NCBI GenBank assembly: GCA_965243415.1
Contig: OZ251549.1
Location: 3,596,001 to 3,660,000 of the forward strand
Origin: G965204755 sp965243415
Lineage (GTDB): Bacteria > Acidobacteriota > Vicinamibacteria > Marinacidobacterales > Marinacidobacteraceae
Direction of reading: 5' to 3'
DNA length: 64,000 nucleotides
Notes under the pieces: generated by a model
What the model was told of the DNA's origin: nothing
The model's database searches: none
Seen by the model: only the letters and a program-made list of their open reading frames with translations
Position numbers and translations under genes: made by a program
In this document: positions 31,500 through 42,151 of the stretch, one piece after another
Layout of the letters: each line of letters begins with the position of its first letter
How positions within the stretch are numbered: position 1 is the stretch's first letter

Positions 31500-34400
31500 A
31501 TGCGCCGTCCGCCGCGCCCCCTGCGACTCGGCGGGAAGTTCCGATTTCTCGCACCGCTTCTCGTCCTCCTGACGCCGGCCCTTCGGCCGGCGCCTTCCAC
31601 AGCGGCCCCGGGACAGGAATCTCCTCCGGTCGAGGACGGTTTCGACCTCGGTTCGCTCTACCGCCTCGGCGCCGCCCTCGCCGACGAGAACGGCGACGGC
31701 TTCCCCGACCGCCTGCGCGCCACCGTGCGCCTCCCGGACCCGCCGGAGCCGGCGGAACTCGCCGCCGGGATGGAGATCGCCGCCCGGCTGGGCCTCGAAA
31801 CCGCGGCCCTCGACCTCCCGCTCCCCGCCGAGGCGCCGGTGACGATCGCCATCGGGGGCGGCGACGCCGCGCCGGCGCTCGACCCGGGCGCCGGCGAAGT
31901 CCGCTTCGCCGCGGAAGCGGAGGGAGAGGCGACGGTCACCGTCCGGGGCGGCGACGACGCCGGCCTCCGCGCCGCCGCCGCCTGGCTCGCCGGGCGGGCG
32001 CCGCTCCTCTACCGGGCCGACGGAACCGCCCTCGATGAAGTCGGGCAACGGATCACGGAGATCCTCGAGGAGTCCGACCTCGACGCCGCGACTCCCCGGG
32101 CGGTGCGGGTCACCCTGAACGCCGCCGACGGCCACCTGGCCTCCGCCCGGTTCCGGGTCGAGATCGGAGACGCCGCCGCCGCCGAGCGCGCCGCCGCCGC
32201 TCTTCGGCAGGCCGCCGAACGGCTGCAGTACCCCGACCTCGCCGCGCTCTCCGTGGTCTTCGCCCACGCCGGCGACGAGACGGAGACGGAGATCACGGGC
32301 AACCCGACCCCGCCGGCCCCCGGCCCGGTTCCGGCCCGTCCCGGCGGCGGCGGTCTCGACCGGGAGGCGAGTCTCGCCGGACTCTTCGAACCGGGGGGTC
32401 TCCTCGGCGACGCGAACGGCGACCGGATCCCCGACCGGCTCGACGCGACCCTCGTCGCCGACGCGGCGGATCCCGCCGGCGCCCTGGCCCTGGCCGCCCG
32501 CCTGGGCCTGGAGTCCGCCGGCCTCGACTTCCCCGCAGTCGTCGAACCGGCGGCGGAACCCGGCGATCTCCCCGCCGCCCCGGTGCTCCTCGGCGTCGCT
32601 CCGGGGAACCCCCGCCTCGCCGAACGGGGCGTCTCCGGCCTCGCTCCCGGAGAGGGCCTGATCGAGATCTCCCCGGGCGCGAGCGACCCCGATGCGGAAG
32701 AACGAACGGGAGACGAAACCGACGAGTCCCCCGCGAGCGGCTCCGCGCTCCTCATCGCCGGGGGCGACGCCGCCGGCCTCTCCCGCGCCCTCCGCCACGC
32801 CGCGCTCCACTTCCCCCACCTCGACGAGCGCGGCGCCGACCGTCCGACGATCGCCGCCGTCGAGGACGCGGCCTGGCGATTCCTCTCCGGCCGGGGCCCC
32901 GCCGGCCAGGCGGCCTCGGCGCTCTACCGGCTGGAGCGGATCGCCGCCGCGATCGGCCACCTGGGCCTCGAGAGTTCCCGCCTCCTGGTCTCCCTGGAGC
33001 AGCCGGCGCCCGGACTCGACCGCACCCTCCGGGAAGCGGCGGAACGGCTGGGATTCGGCGCTGTCGAAGTCGAACTCGACGACCGCAGTGTGGAGAACGC
33101 CGCTGTCCTCCACGAGGAGGAGTTCGCCGTCCCCTCGGAGATCGAGGCCTTCCGCGCCCTGGTCGAAGAGCGCCTGCTCCCGGCGGTCTCGACCGGCGAC
33201 CGGGTCCGGGTCCGGGCGCAGCTCAGCGAGCCGGCGGCGATTCGGCGCGATCTCGAATCCGAACTCCGCGACCGGCTGAGTTCCCGGGGCGCGGTCCTCG
33301 ACGACGACAGCGTGGTGATCCTCTCCGCCTACCGGCAGGGCTACGGCTGGGTCGAGGAGGTCGTCCTGCCGCGGCTGGCCGCCCTCCGGGAGGCCGGGTC
33401 GCCGCCGGCCGCGGTGCGCCTCCTCTTCCGCCGGCACGAGCCCCCGGAGAGTTGGCCGCAGCAGGCGATGCACACCCCGCTGCGGTTCCAGCACGCGATG
33501 TTCCCCGCCGACGAGATGCTCGCCGAGGCGCTCGGGCTCGACCTCTCCCAGGTCGGCTGGGAGCTGCGGGAGGAGCCGGACGCCCCGGCCTACCGGGTGG
33601 TGGCGCTCGACGCCGCCGGGGAGACCCTCTTCCACGAGACCTTCGAGCCCCGGATGGTGGAGCGCCCCTTCCTCGACCGCTACCCGGACTACGAGTGGAT
33701 CCAGGTCCCCACCGGCGGCCTCCGGGCCGAGGTGAACGGCGCCGCCGTCCTCGACGAGCGGATCGCCACCGAGGCCGAGTCCTTCTGGGACCACTACCAG
33801 TCGGACACCCTGGCCCGGCTCTACGACCACCTCATGGAACTCCACGAGGGCAAGCCCCGGGGCGAAGCGGACGCCCCCTACTTCGGCGAACTGGAAGTGG
33901 TCCTGTCGCTCTCGGAACCGGAGCGCCGGCTCGGCCTGGAACAGGAGATCGAGTCCACCCACGACGCGCTCCACGAAGACATCTACTTCGTCACCCACAC
34001 CTTCCTGCGGCTCATCGGGCGGAACTCGCTCGGTTCGGAACTCACCTACGCCGGCCGGGTGATCCCGGAGATGCGGCCCAAGACCGACGGGACCCCGGGA
34101 ACCGCCTCCATCCGACTCACCGGCTTCCGCACCGGCCGCCCGGCGCTGGTGGTGGAGTACCGGACGACCGCCGGCGACGAGGGCTCCGTCCGGCGCAACC
34201 TGCCGAAGGTCGAGGTGGAGCGCCCCCGGGCCCGCCGGGCGACGACCCGCGCGGGCGAGCCGGGGCTTGCTTCGCTGACCCTCCAGCTCAAGGTGGACAC
34301 CGATGCCGACGAGCGGGCCTACTTCGTGGAACGCCACGGGGAGGACGCCGCCGACGAGCGCATCCTCTCCGGCGCCGAGGCGGTGCGCTCGGTGGAGATC

Positions 34401-35786
34401 CTGGGCGAACTCCGGGAGGCCGGGCACTACCGGGAGACCCTCGCCTTCCGGGGCCTGGGCGAACTCCGGGTCGAGACCTCGCCGAGTTGGGAGCACGTCG
34501 AGGGCCCGGTGCGCCGGGTGACGCTGCCGCCGAACGGCGAGCCGCCCCCGGTCCCCCGGATCGCGGACTTCCGGGGCGACACCGGCGACGCCGACCGGCT
34601 GGTGCAGTGGGAGTCGCCGATCGCGCCGGCGGAGGCCCACGGGATCCTGGCCCGGATGGACGCCTTCCCCGAGGCGACCGCCTACCGGGTCGGAACCAGT
34701 TACCTGGGACGCCCGGTCTGGGCGATGGACCTGATGCCGGAGATCCGCGCCAGCCACGCCTCGGTGCGGAAGGCCGCCCTGCTGAAGCCCACCATCGTCT
34801 ATTCGGCCCGCCAGCACGCGAACGAGGTCTCCTCGACCTCGCATGTGCTGCGGCTGGCCGAGATGCTGCTGACCGACCCCGAGCACCGGAAGAAACTCGA
34901 CCGGGTGAACGTGGTGATCCATCCGGTCATGAACCCCGACGGCGCGCAACTCGCCTGGGACATGCATCAGATCAACCCGGAGCACATCCTCCACGCCGGC
35001 TACTGGGCCTCGCTGGGCATGGACGCCACCAGCGGCGCCGGCGAGCCGATGCCGATCTACCCGGAGGCCGAGGTGCGGCCCCGGCTCTGGCGCCGCTGGC
35101 TGCCGGACATCTTCCTGAACCCGCACGGCTACCCGGCCCACCAACTGGTGCAGTTGTTCAGCGAGTTCAGCGGACTGGTGCGCGCCGGCCGCCGCACCGA
35201 GCGCCACTGGGGATTCAACAAGGGCTGGTTCATGCCCGGCTTCGATGTCGTGGACGACCCGGCCCTGCCCCGGCACCGGGAGGCGGCGCTGGCGATCCGG
35301 AAATACATCACCGACGGGATCAACTCGGTGGGGAGCGTCGCCGCCATGAACGAGCGCACCTACGGCCGCTACCGGAGATACGGGATGCAGTTCGAGCCGG
35401 AGGTCTTCCGCATGGATCTCCACGACGGGGTGAACATCCAGATGCCGATCAAGGGACGCCGGGCGGAATCCCCGGGCCGGGGCTTCTCCTACGACCCGAA
35501 GATCACCATCTGGGCCGGCGGCACCGAGGCCCCGGACGAACCGGCGCGGGGCGAGTGGATGGAACTGGTGGCCTCCGCCGGACTGGCCTGGGACCTCGCC
35601 GTCCTGCAGTACCTGCTCGACGGCGATCACCGGATCGAGCGGGAAGTCAGCGACCACTACGGCGGCGTCTCGATCCGCCTCGACCGCCCCCGCCCGCCCC
35701 GGACGCCCCCGGGCGGCTCGGACGCGCCGGAAGCGCCGGACGGCCCGGAGTTGACCCTTCCTTCGAAGGGGACCCCGTCCCGCTGA
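31500..35786 (+). CDS. Giant secreted M14-family zinc carboxypeptidase
   Basis: This 1428-residue exported protein has a signal peptide (basic start, LLVLLTPAL core). The N-terminal 480 residues hold two repeats, each opening with a calcium-loop-like sequence (DENGDGFPDR at about 61 and DANGDRIPDR at about 304) followed by LRATVRL/LDATLVA and AARLGLE. The M14 catalytic domain lies near the C-terminus, with zinc ligands in RQHANEVSS (HxxE, about residue 1103) and NPHGYPAH (about 1206) and the HPVMNPDG strand between. It is roughly three times the length of a simple carboxypeptidase. The middle part is unrecognised. It interrupts the glycan genes and is on the same strand. Confidence 0.85.
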   Translation: MRRPPRPLRLGGKFRFLAPLLVLLTPALRPAPSTAAPGQESPPVEDGFDLGSLYRLGAALADENGDGFPDRLRATVRLPDPPEPAELAAGMEIAARLGLETAALDLPLPAEAPVTIAIGGGDAAPALDPGAGEVRFAAEAEGEATVTVRGGDDAGLRAAAAWLAGRAPLLYRADGTALDEVGQRITEILEESDLDAATPRAVRVTLNAADGHLASARFRVEIGDAAAAERAAAALRQAAERLQYPDLAALSVVFAHAGDETETEITGNPTPPAPGPVPARPGGGGLDREASLAGLFEPGGLLGDANGDRIPDRLDATLVADAADPAGALALAARLGLESAGLDFPAVVEPAAEPGDLPAAPVLLGVAPGNPRLAERGVSGLAPGEGLIEISPGASDPDAEERTGDETDESPASGSALLIAGGDAAGLSRALRHAALHFPHLDERGADRPTIAAVEDAAWRFLSGRGPAGQAASALYRLERIAAAIGHLGLESSRLLVSLEQPAPGLDRTLREAAERLGFGAVEVELDDRSVENAAVLHEEEFAVPSEIEAFRALVEERLLPAVSTGDRVRVRAQLSEPAAIRRDLESELRDRLSSRGAVLDDDSVVILSAYRQGYGWVEEVVLPRLAALREAGSPPAAVRLLFRRHEPPESWPQQAMHTPLRFQHAMFPADEMLAEALGLDLSQVGWELREEPDAPAYRVVALDAAGETLFHETFEPRMVERPFLDRYPDYEWIQVPTGGLRAEVNGAAVLDERIATEAESFWDHYQSDTLARLYDHLMELHEGKPRGEADAPYFGELEVVLSLSEPERRLGLEQEIESTHDALHEDIYFVTHTFLRLIGRNSLGSELTYAGRVIPEMRPKTDGTPGTASIRLTGFRTGRPALVVEYRTTAGDEGSVRRNLPKVEVERPRARRATTRAGEPGLASLTLQLKVDTDADERAYFVERHGEDAADERILSGAEAVRSVEILGELREAGHYRETLAFRGLGELRVETSPSWEHVEGPVRRVTLPPNGEPPPVPRIADFRGDTGDADRLVQWESPIAPAEAHGILARMDAFPEATAYRVGTSYLGRPVWAMDLMPEIRASHASVRKAALLKPTIVYSARQHANEVSSTSHVLRLAEMLLTDPEHRKKLDRVNVVIHPVMNPDGAQLAWDMHQINPEHILHAGYWASLGMDATSGAGEPMPIYPEAEVRPRLWRRWLPDIFLNPHGYPAHQLVQLFSEFSGLVRAGRRTERHWGFNKGWFMPGFDVVDDPALPRHREAALAIRKYITDGINSVGSVAAMNERTYGRYRRYGMQFEPEVFRMDLHDGVNIQMPIKGRRAESPGRGFSYDPKITIWAGGTEAPDEPARGEWMELVASAGLAWDLAVLQYLLDGDHRIEREVSDHYGGVSIRLDRPRPPRTPPGGSDAPEAPDGPELTLPSKGTPSR

Positions 35787-36107
35787 GGCGCCGGGGATGA
35801 CGCCGACCGCCGCCGAGCGGCGCCACGATCTCCCCGCCGCGTACTCGGAACCGCCGGGCCGGCGCGGTCTCCGGTTCCGCGGCGCGGGCTCGGCTCCCGC
35901 CGGCGCCGCGCCCGGGCGAGCGACGGCCGTCAGCGCCCGCGGCGGGCCGGCGGAACGAGGCGCCGGGTCTCTCCACGACGATCCCGATCCGGATCGCAAA
36001 CGGCGCGAACAGGATCGCGCCCTCGACGGTGCCGCCCCCCGGCCCGGGATCTCCCCGGCAGCGCGCCCCGCCCGCCGGGCTACCGGAAAGCGGGTCGAAG
36101 CCTCCCG
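35787..36107. other. Intergenic region, no gene supported
   Basis: About 320 bases between the M14 peptidase and the NodB-GT2 gene. Open frames here are short and arginine/proline-rich without conserved motifs. No terminator with a T-tract or clear promoter is visible. Confidence 0.45.
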
Positions 36108-38977
36108 ATGAGGAAGCCGCGTCTCGGCCTCCTCCACCGGCGGGCGGCGTGGGAAGTCCTGGGCCGCAGCGGACTCTCCCGGGTCGTCGGCCGCCGGTAC
36201 GCCGGCCTCGGTTCGGTCTTCGCGTTCCACCGGGTGGCCCCGGCCCGCTCCGCCGGCGCGGATCCCGACCTGACCGTGACAAGCGTCCTGCTCGAGGCCT
36301 ATCTCCGATCGCTGCGCCGCGCCGGCGTCGAGGTGATCTCCTCGGGCGAGGCCGTGGAACGACTCGGCGCGCCTCCCTCCGCGCGGCCGTTCGTGGTCAT
36401 CCACTTCGACGACGGCTACCGGGACACTCTGCGCTGCGCCCTGCCGCTGCTCGAAGCCTACGGGGCGCCGTTCACCGTCTTCCCGGCCACCACCCTGGTC
36501 GAGAACCGGGGCGCCTCCTGGTGGATCGGCCTCGACCGCCTGGTTCGCACCCGGGAGACCGTTGAAGTGGCTCCCATGGAACGAAGATTCGACACCTCCT
36601 CCGCCCGCGGGAAGGCGCGGGCCGCGCGAGCCGTCTCGGAGTGGGTGAGAGCCGACCTCCCACACCGGGCCCCCCGGCTCCGCGCCGTGTTCGACCGCTA
36701 CCGGATCTCGGTGAGCGCGGCCGAAGCCGAGGCCGGCCTGTCCCGCGACGAACTCCGCGCGTTGGCGCGCCACCCGCTGGCGACCGTCGGCGGACACACC
36801 ACCAGCCACCCCGACCTGACCGCCCTCGAGGTCTCGGCGGCCTCCCGGGAGATCCGGGAGAACCGGATCTGGCTGGAGACCCTGTGCGAGCGTCCCGTCG
36901 CCCACTTCGCCTTCCCGTACGGCCGCGGCGGGGAACGGGAAGCCCGCCTGGCCGGGAGGGCCGGGTTCACCACGGCGTTCACCACCACCGGCGGCGGTCT
37001 CTTCCCGGAGCACCGGGACCGCCTCCTCTTCCTGCCGCGCCATCCGGTGGCCGGCTCCCGCACCACGCTTCGTTCCCTGGAAGCCGAGCGGCGCGGCGTC
37101 CGCCGCTTCCTCGAGAGCCGCGCCGGTTCCCCGCTGGTGATCCTCCCCCGCGCCGACTCCCCTCCCCCGGACTCCGGCCCCGACGCCGCGGTCCCGACGG
37201 GGCGCTCGCTCCGCCGGCGGGCGGAAGGTTCGGTACCCTCCCGCCCCATGGCGTCGGCGGCGGAGAACGGCCGCCGGCCGGCGAAGAAGTCGTCGCCGGA
37301 GCCGGCGGTTCCAGCGGACGGGACCCGGAGCCCGCGAACGAGCGCCGCGCCGCGCCCCAACCGCGTCCGATACAACGACTGGCGGCAGGTCGCGGTCGAA
37401 CCGCTGCGGTCGTTCGTCCCCACGCTGCCCGTCAGCGTCGTCGTTCCCTGCTACCGGCCCGCCCCGGGGATCCTGGAGCGGACCCTCGCCGCCCTGGAGG
37501 GCCAGACCTACCCCCTCGACCTCTTCGAGGTGGTCCTGGTGGACGACGGTTCCGAGCCGCCGCTCCGTCCCCCCGGAGGAACGCCCTTCCCGCTGCGCCT
37601 CGCGCGCCAGGAACGCCGGGGGTTCGGACTGGCCCGGGCCCGGAATCTCGGCGCGGAGGCGGCGCGGCACGACCTGCTGCTGTTCCTCGACTGTGACTTG
37701 CTGGTCGAGGCTCGGTGGATCGCCGCCCACGCCCGCTGGCACCACCGCCTCTCCGATGTGGTGACCGTGGGCCGCTGCGCCGATGTCTCCCCGGAAGGAC
37801 TCGACCCGGACCGGATCCGGAGCCGAACCGGCCCGGTGGCGGACTTCTTCTCCGACCAGCGACCCCGCCCCGGCGCGGAGCACCTGCTGCGGACGAACGA
37901 CCTCACCTCCCGCGCCGACGACCCCTTCCGGGCGCTGCTCGGGGGCAACTTCGGCGTCGGCCGGGAGTTCTACCGGTCGGTCGGCGGTCACGACGAATCG
38001 TTCCGCCGCTGGGGAATGGAGGAGATCGAGTTCGGCTACCGGGCCCACACCCGGGGCGCCCTCTTCGCGCCGGTCCCGGAGGCGTTCGCGTTCCACCAGG
38101 GGACCGCCGCCGGCCCGGAGCGGCAGCGCCGCGAACGGCAGGTGCGTTTCAACCGCGCCAAGTGCGCCCACCTCATCGCCCACCGCGGGATCCGGGGCCG
38201 CCAGCCGGGCCGGACCTTCGCCGTGCCGCAACTGGTCGTCACGCTGACGGCCGGACCTCCTGCCCCCCCCCCCCCCCCCCCCGACAAGAATCGGAGGAAA
38301 CGCTGGACCGGCTGCTGGAGGCCGTGGCGACGATCCTGGCCGACCGGATGCAGGATCTCGTCGTCCGCCTGGAGGTCCCGGACGAGGCGCCGGAGGAGTG
38401 GTCGGCCTGGCTGCGCGAGATGTTCGGCCCCGACCCCCGGGTGGTCTTCGCGCGGAATCGCTCGGCGCTCGACGACTTTCCGGCCTCTCCTTTCCATCTC
38501 CGGATTCCTCCGGCCGTGTGGGAACGCGGGTTCCGGAAGGACCTGGTCCGCCGCCTGTTCCGAAAATCGGGAACCGCCGTCTCGGTGGTCGCGGAGATCG
38601 AGGGAGGCGCCGCCCTGTGCCTGACCCGGGCCTGGGCGCTCCGGCGGGCTGGCCGCGCCGGCGGAAGCCCCGGGGACTACGGCGACACGCGCCGGGTTCC
38701 CGCTTCCGTCCTGGGGCGCCCGGGCCCGGCCCGGCGCGCCGACCCGACCGAGCCTCCCGGCTTCCCCGGCGTCCGGCGGCGACTGCTGGACCGCCTTCGG
38801 GAAGTCCGCGGCGCGGCGGACCTCCGGCCGTTCCTTCGGTGGCTGGCTGCGGCGGGAGCCCGCCGGGCCCGAGCCCGATTCGAAGATCTCCGGCTCGGGG
38901 CCTTCCGATCCACCCGGTTCCCGGCGGAGGGCTCCCGGCCTCGCTGTCCCCGGGAGGATCACCGTGGGGAAGCCTGA
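36108..38977 (+). CDS. NodB polysaccharide deacetylase-GT2 fusion interrupted by a C20 tract
   Basis: Residues 1 to about 330 are a polysaccharide deacetylase: HFDDGYRDTL (metal-binding Asp pair), HTTSHPDLT (HxxSHP) and FAFPYGRGG. A disordered linker follows. From about residue 430 comes a GT2 glycosyltransferase: VSVVVPCYRPAPG, VVLVDDGSEPP, LFLDCDLLVE and GGHDESFRRWGMEEIEFGYR. At 38263-38282 a run of 20 C residues shifts the frame, so as sequenced translation ends at 38624 with an arginine/serine-rich tail. The true C-terminal domain (ADRMQDLVVRLEV, FHLRIPPAVWERGFRKDL) continues in another frame to 38977. A tract of 18 or 21 C would restore it. The neighbouring paralogue lacks the tract. Confidence 0.75.
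38263..38282 (+). repeat. Homopolymer of 20 C inside a glycosyltransferase gene
   Basis: Twenty consecutive C residues at the boundary of the GT2 catalytic domain and its C-terminal domain. Reading frames before and after the run disagree by one base. This is the structure of a slipped-strand contingency locus, and also a classic site of sequencing error. Confidence 0.95.
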
Positions 38978-40810
38978 GAAGCCGCGGCCGGACCGGATTC
39001 CCCCGAACCCCCGCCCCGCCGAGATCGTGCCCTCCGTCCGCCGGCAACCGGGCCCCGAGGTCCGCCGCTGTCCCCTAGACCGCAGGGGATCTCCGCCGCC
39101 GGCGAGCCCCGATCGGGTGCTCCCCTCCCGGGAAGTTCCCGCCCGAACCGGCGCGTTTCCGGCGCGGGAACGGAGCAGCGGAGCGGCCCGCGTCCGAACC
39201 GCGTCCGCTACAACGACTGGCGGGAGGTGGGGGTGGAACCGCTGCGGTCGTTCGTCCCGACCTTGCCGGTCAGCGTCGTCGTCCCCTGCCGCGAGCCCGC
39301 CCCGGGGATCCTGGAACGGACCCTCGCCGCCCTGGAGGGCCAGACCTACCCCCGTGACCTCTTCGAGGTGGTCCTGGTGGACGACGGTTCCGAGCCGCCG
39401 CTCCGTCCGCCGGACCGGACCCTCTTCCCGCTGCGGACGGTGCGCCAGGAACGCCGGGGGTTCGGACTGGCCCGGGCCCGGAATACGGGGGCCGAGGCGG
39501 CGCGGCACACCGTCCTGCTCTTCCTCGACTGCGACCTGCTGGTCGAGGCCCGGTGGATCGCCGCCCACGCCCGCTGGCACCACCGCCTCTCCGATGTGGT
39601 GACCGTGGGGCGGTATGCCGATGTCTCCCCGGAGGGGATCACCCCGGACCGGATCCGGAACCGGACCGGATCCGTGGCGGACCTCTTCGCCGGCCGGCGG
39701 CCCCGCCCCCGCCCCGGCGCGGAGTACCTGCTGCGTACGAACGATTTGACTTCCCGGGCCGACGACCCCTTCCGGGCGCTGCTCGGGGGCAACTTCGGCG
39801 TGGGCCGGGAGTTCTACCGGTCGGTGGGCGGCCACGACGAGTCGTTCCGCCGCTGGGGGATGGAGGAGATCGAGTTCGGCTACCGCGCCCACACCCGGGG
39901 CGCCCTCTTCGCGCCGGTCCCGGAGGCGTTCGCGTTCCACCAGGGAACCGCCGATCCCCGCCGCGAGCGGGAAAACAAACGCAGCCTGCGGCTCCAGCGG
40001 GCCAAGTGCGCCCACCTGATCGCCCACCGGGAGTTCCGGGGGCGTTCCTCGGGCCGGACCTTCTCGGTCCCCCGACTGGTGGTGACCCTGCCCCTCGGGG
40101 AGGAGGACGACGACGCGGCGGCGGCCGGCGGCGGCGACGCTCTGGCCGAGGCGGTGGCGGCGCTCCTCTCCGACCGGATGCGCGACCTGGTGGTTCGGGT
40201 CGAAGGCGCGGGAGGAGAGGCGGTCCTGCTCCGGGAGATGTTCGCCCCCGACCCCCGCGTCCGGTTCGCGGCCGGCGCGACGGCGCTCGACGACTTCCCG
40301 GCAGCGCCGTTCCACCTGGAGATCCCCCCGTCGGTCTGGAAACGCGGCTTCCGGAAGGACCTGGCGCACCGGCTCTTCCGGCGACTCGGAGACGCGGCGG
40401 CCATCGTCGCGGGAGCCGCGGGCGAGGGCGGCGCCGCCGTCTCGCTGACCCGCGCCTGGGCGCTCCACCGGGCCCGGCGCGCCGGCGGCGCCTCCGGCGA
40501 CTTCGGCGAGGTCCGGGAACTCCCGGCCTCGGTCCTGGGACTCGGGAGCCGCCGGGCGGCGGCGCGGCGCCGCGGCGCGGCGGCGGCCCCCGGCTTCCCG
40601 ACCGCCCGGGAGCGACTCGTCGGGCGCGCCCGCGAGGTCCGCGGCCCGGCGGGCCTCGGGGCGTTCCTGCGGTGGCTGGCGGCCGTCGCCCGGCGGCGGG
40701 CTTCGGAACGGCTCGGGCTCTCCCGGGGCCCGCGGCTGCGGCCCGGCGGCCCCGCCGCCGGCGAAGGCGCCCCGCCCAGTCCGGGGAATCGTCCGGGAAA
40801 CCGCCCGTGA
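38964..40810 (+). CDS. GT2 glycosyltransferase, tandem paralogue with N-terminal frame break
   Basis: The catalytic part closely matches the preceding GT2 at DNA and protein level: VSVVVPCREPAPG, VVLVDDGSEPP, LFLDCDLLVE, GGHDESFRRWGMEEIEFGYR and the C-terminal FHLEIPPSVWKRGFRKDL. It has no deacetylase domain. A GTG at 38964 with GGGAGG six bases upstream is the best start, but its frame is lost near 39187. Homology to the first copy (PRPNRVRYNDW) then continues in another frame. One C added to the ccc at that point restores it. As sequenced, translation could only begin at the GTG at 39227, inside the conserved region. The stop overlaps the next gene (GTGA). Confidence 0.72.
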
Positions 40811-42003
40811 GAGTCCTCTGGGTGGACCCCCTCAACACGAACCCCCACTTCGTCAACCTGATGTCCGTGGTGCTGCGCCAGGCCGGCCACCAGGTGCGCG
40901 TCTGCTCGGTGGTCCGCGACGGGCACCCGCCGCCGGCGGATGTGGACTGGACGCCCTTCATGCGGTTCCGGCCTCCGCCCTCGTCCCTGCGGCGGAACAC
41001 GCTGACCACCGTCCGGGCGCTGACCTCCTACCCCTTCTCCTGGGACCGGGCGATCCGGAAGGCGCGGGCTTCGGGCGCGAAGTCCCTGCTGGTGACGACG
41101 AACCTGACGCTCTGGCGCGCCGACACCTGGGCCATCCGCCGGCTGCGGCGCAGCGGCCTCCGGCCGGTGGTGATCGTCCACCGCCCCTACCAGACCGTGT
41201 TCGACGACCCGCTCGGCGAGCGCGCCGACCGCTACCGGGAGTTCTACCGGTCGGCCTCCGGCCTGCTCACCATGAGCGACTTCGTCCGCGACTGGCTGCA
41301 GTCCTCCTACCGGCTGCCGGAGGCGCGCTTCCGGCACCTGCCCCACCCGCACTTCCAGCCCTTCCTCGACCGGTTCCCCGGGAACGAGGACCTGGGGCGC
41401 CGCCTCCGGGCCTGGGCCGGGGCCGCGCCGGTCATCGCCTTCCTCTCGAACATGCGCCCGGAACAGGGCCTCGATGTGCTCCTGGCCGCGCTCTCGCGGA
41501 GGGAAACGGAGATCCCCGACTGGCGGCTGCTGCTCGTGTCCTCCGGCGGGAGCCCCGGCCAGAACGCCGCCGCGGAACGACGGCTCGCCGACCAGGGACT
41601 CGCGGACCGCTGCTGCTTCCGGTGGGACACCTATTCGCCCTCGGAACTGAAGACCTATGTGGAGGCCGCGAGCGTCGTCGTGACCCCGTACCACCAGGCG
41701 ACCCAGAGCGGCGTGCTGGCCCTCGCCGCCGGCGCCGGCCGCCCGGTGGTGGCGACCGAGGTCGGCGGCCTGCCGGAGATGGTCCGCCCCGGCCTGGGCG
41801 GCGAACTGGTCCCGGCCCGGAATCCCGCCGCCCTCGCGGAGGCTCTGGCCGGCGTCCTGCGCCGGCTCGACCACTACCGCGAGGGCGCCCGGGCCAGCCG
41901 GGAACTCCTGTTCTCTCCCCGGCAGGCCGCCGCCGCGGTGACCGGCGCCCTCGAAGCCGCCGCGGCCGGGGAAGCCGAGCCGCGCGGGGCCGCCGATTCC
42001 TGA
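40807..42003 (+). CDS. GT4-family glycosyltransferase
   Basis: This 398-residue GT-B enzyme starts at a GTG overlapping the GT2 stop by four bases, so it is coupled to it. It begins with a WVDPLNTNPHFVNLMSVVLRQAGHQV entry strand and helix. Its second Rossmann half has IAFLSNMRPEQGLDVLLAAL, DTYSPSELKTYVEAASVVVTPYHQATQSGVLALAAGAGRPVVA and GGLPEMV. The usual E-x7-E is replaced by Q-S-G-V-L-A-L-A, a variation seen in some GT4 groups that affects certainty about mechanism. It belongs to the surface-glycan cluster. Confidence 0.83.
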   Translation: MRVLWVDPLNTNPHFVNLMSVVLRQAGHQVRVCSVVRDGHPPPADVDWTPFMRFRPPPSSLRRNTLTTVRALTSYPFSWDRAIRKARASGAKSLLVTTNLTLWRADTWAIRRLRRSGLRPVVIVHRPYQTVFDDPLGERADRYREFYRSASGLLTMSDFVRDWLQSSYRLPEARFRHLPHPHFQPFLDRFPGNEDLGRRLRAWAGAAPVIAFLSNMRPEQGLDVLLAALSRRETEIPDWRLLLVSSGGSPGQNAAAERRLADQGLADRCCFRWDTYSPSELKTYVEAASVVVTPYHQATQSGVLALAAGAGRPVVATEVGGLPEMVRPGLGGELVPARNPAALAEALAGVLRRLDHYREGARASRELLFSPRQAAAAVTGALEAAAAGEAEPRGAADS

Positions 42004-42151
42004 GTCGCGCCGGCGCGTTCCCGGCCCCGCGCCGGGCGCAGCCGGGCGCCGGGAAGAGCCGGAAGCGCCGCACCCGGAGGGAAGCGCTGCCCCGAGGCCG
42101 GGGGCCGAGCGTGAGACGCCCCGCGCGCCGGCGCCCGGTCCGCTTCCGCCG

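Noticed and set aside
26601..39047. A single minus-strand open frame of more than 4,000 codons
   Set aside because: Only its last 415 codons look like protein. The rest lies opposite well-supported plus-strand genes and is an effect of stop-codon scarcity at high GC.
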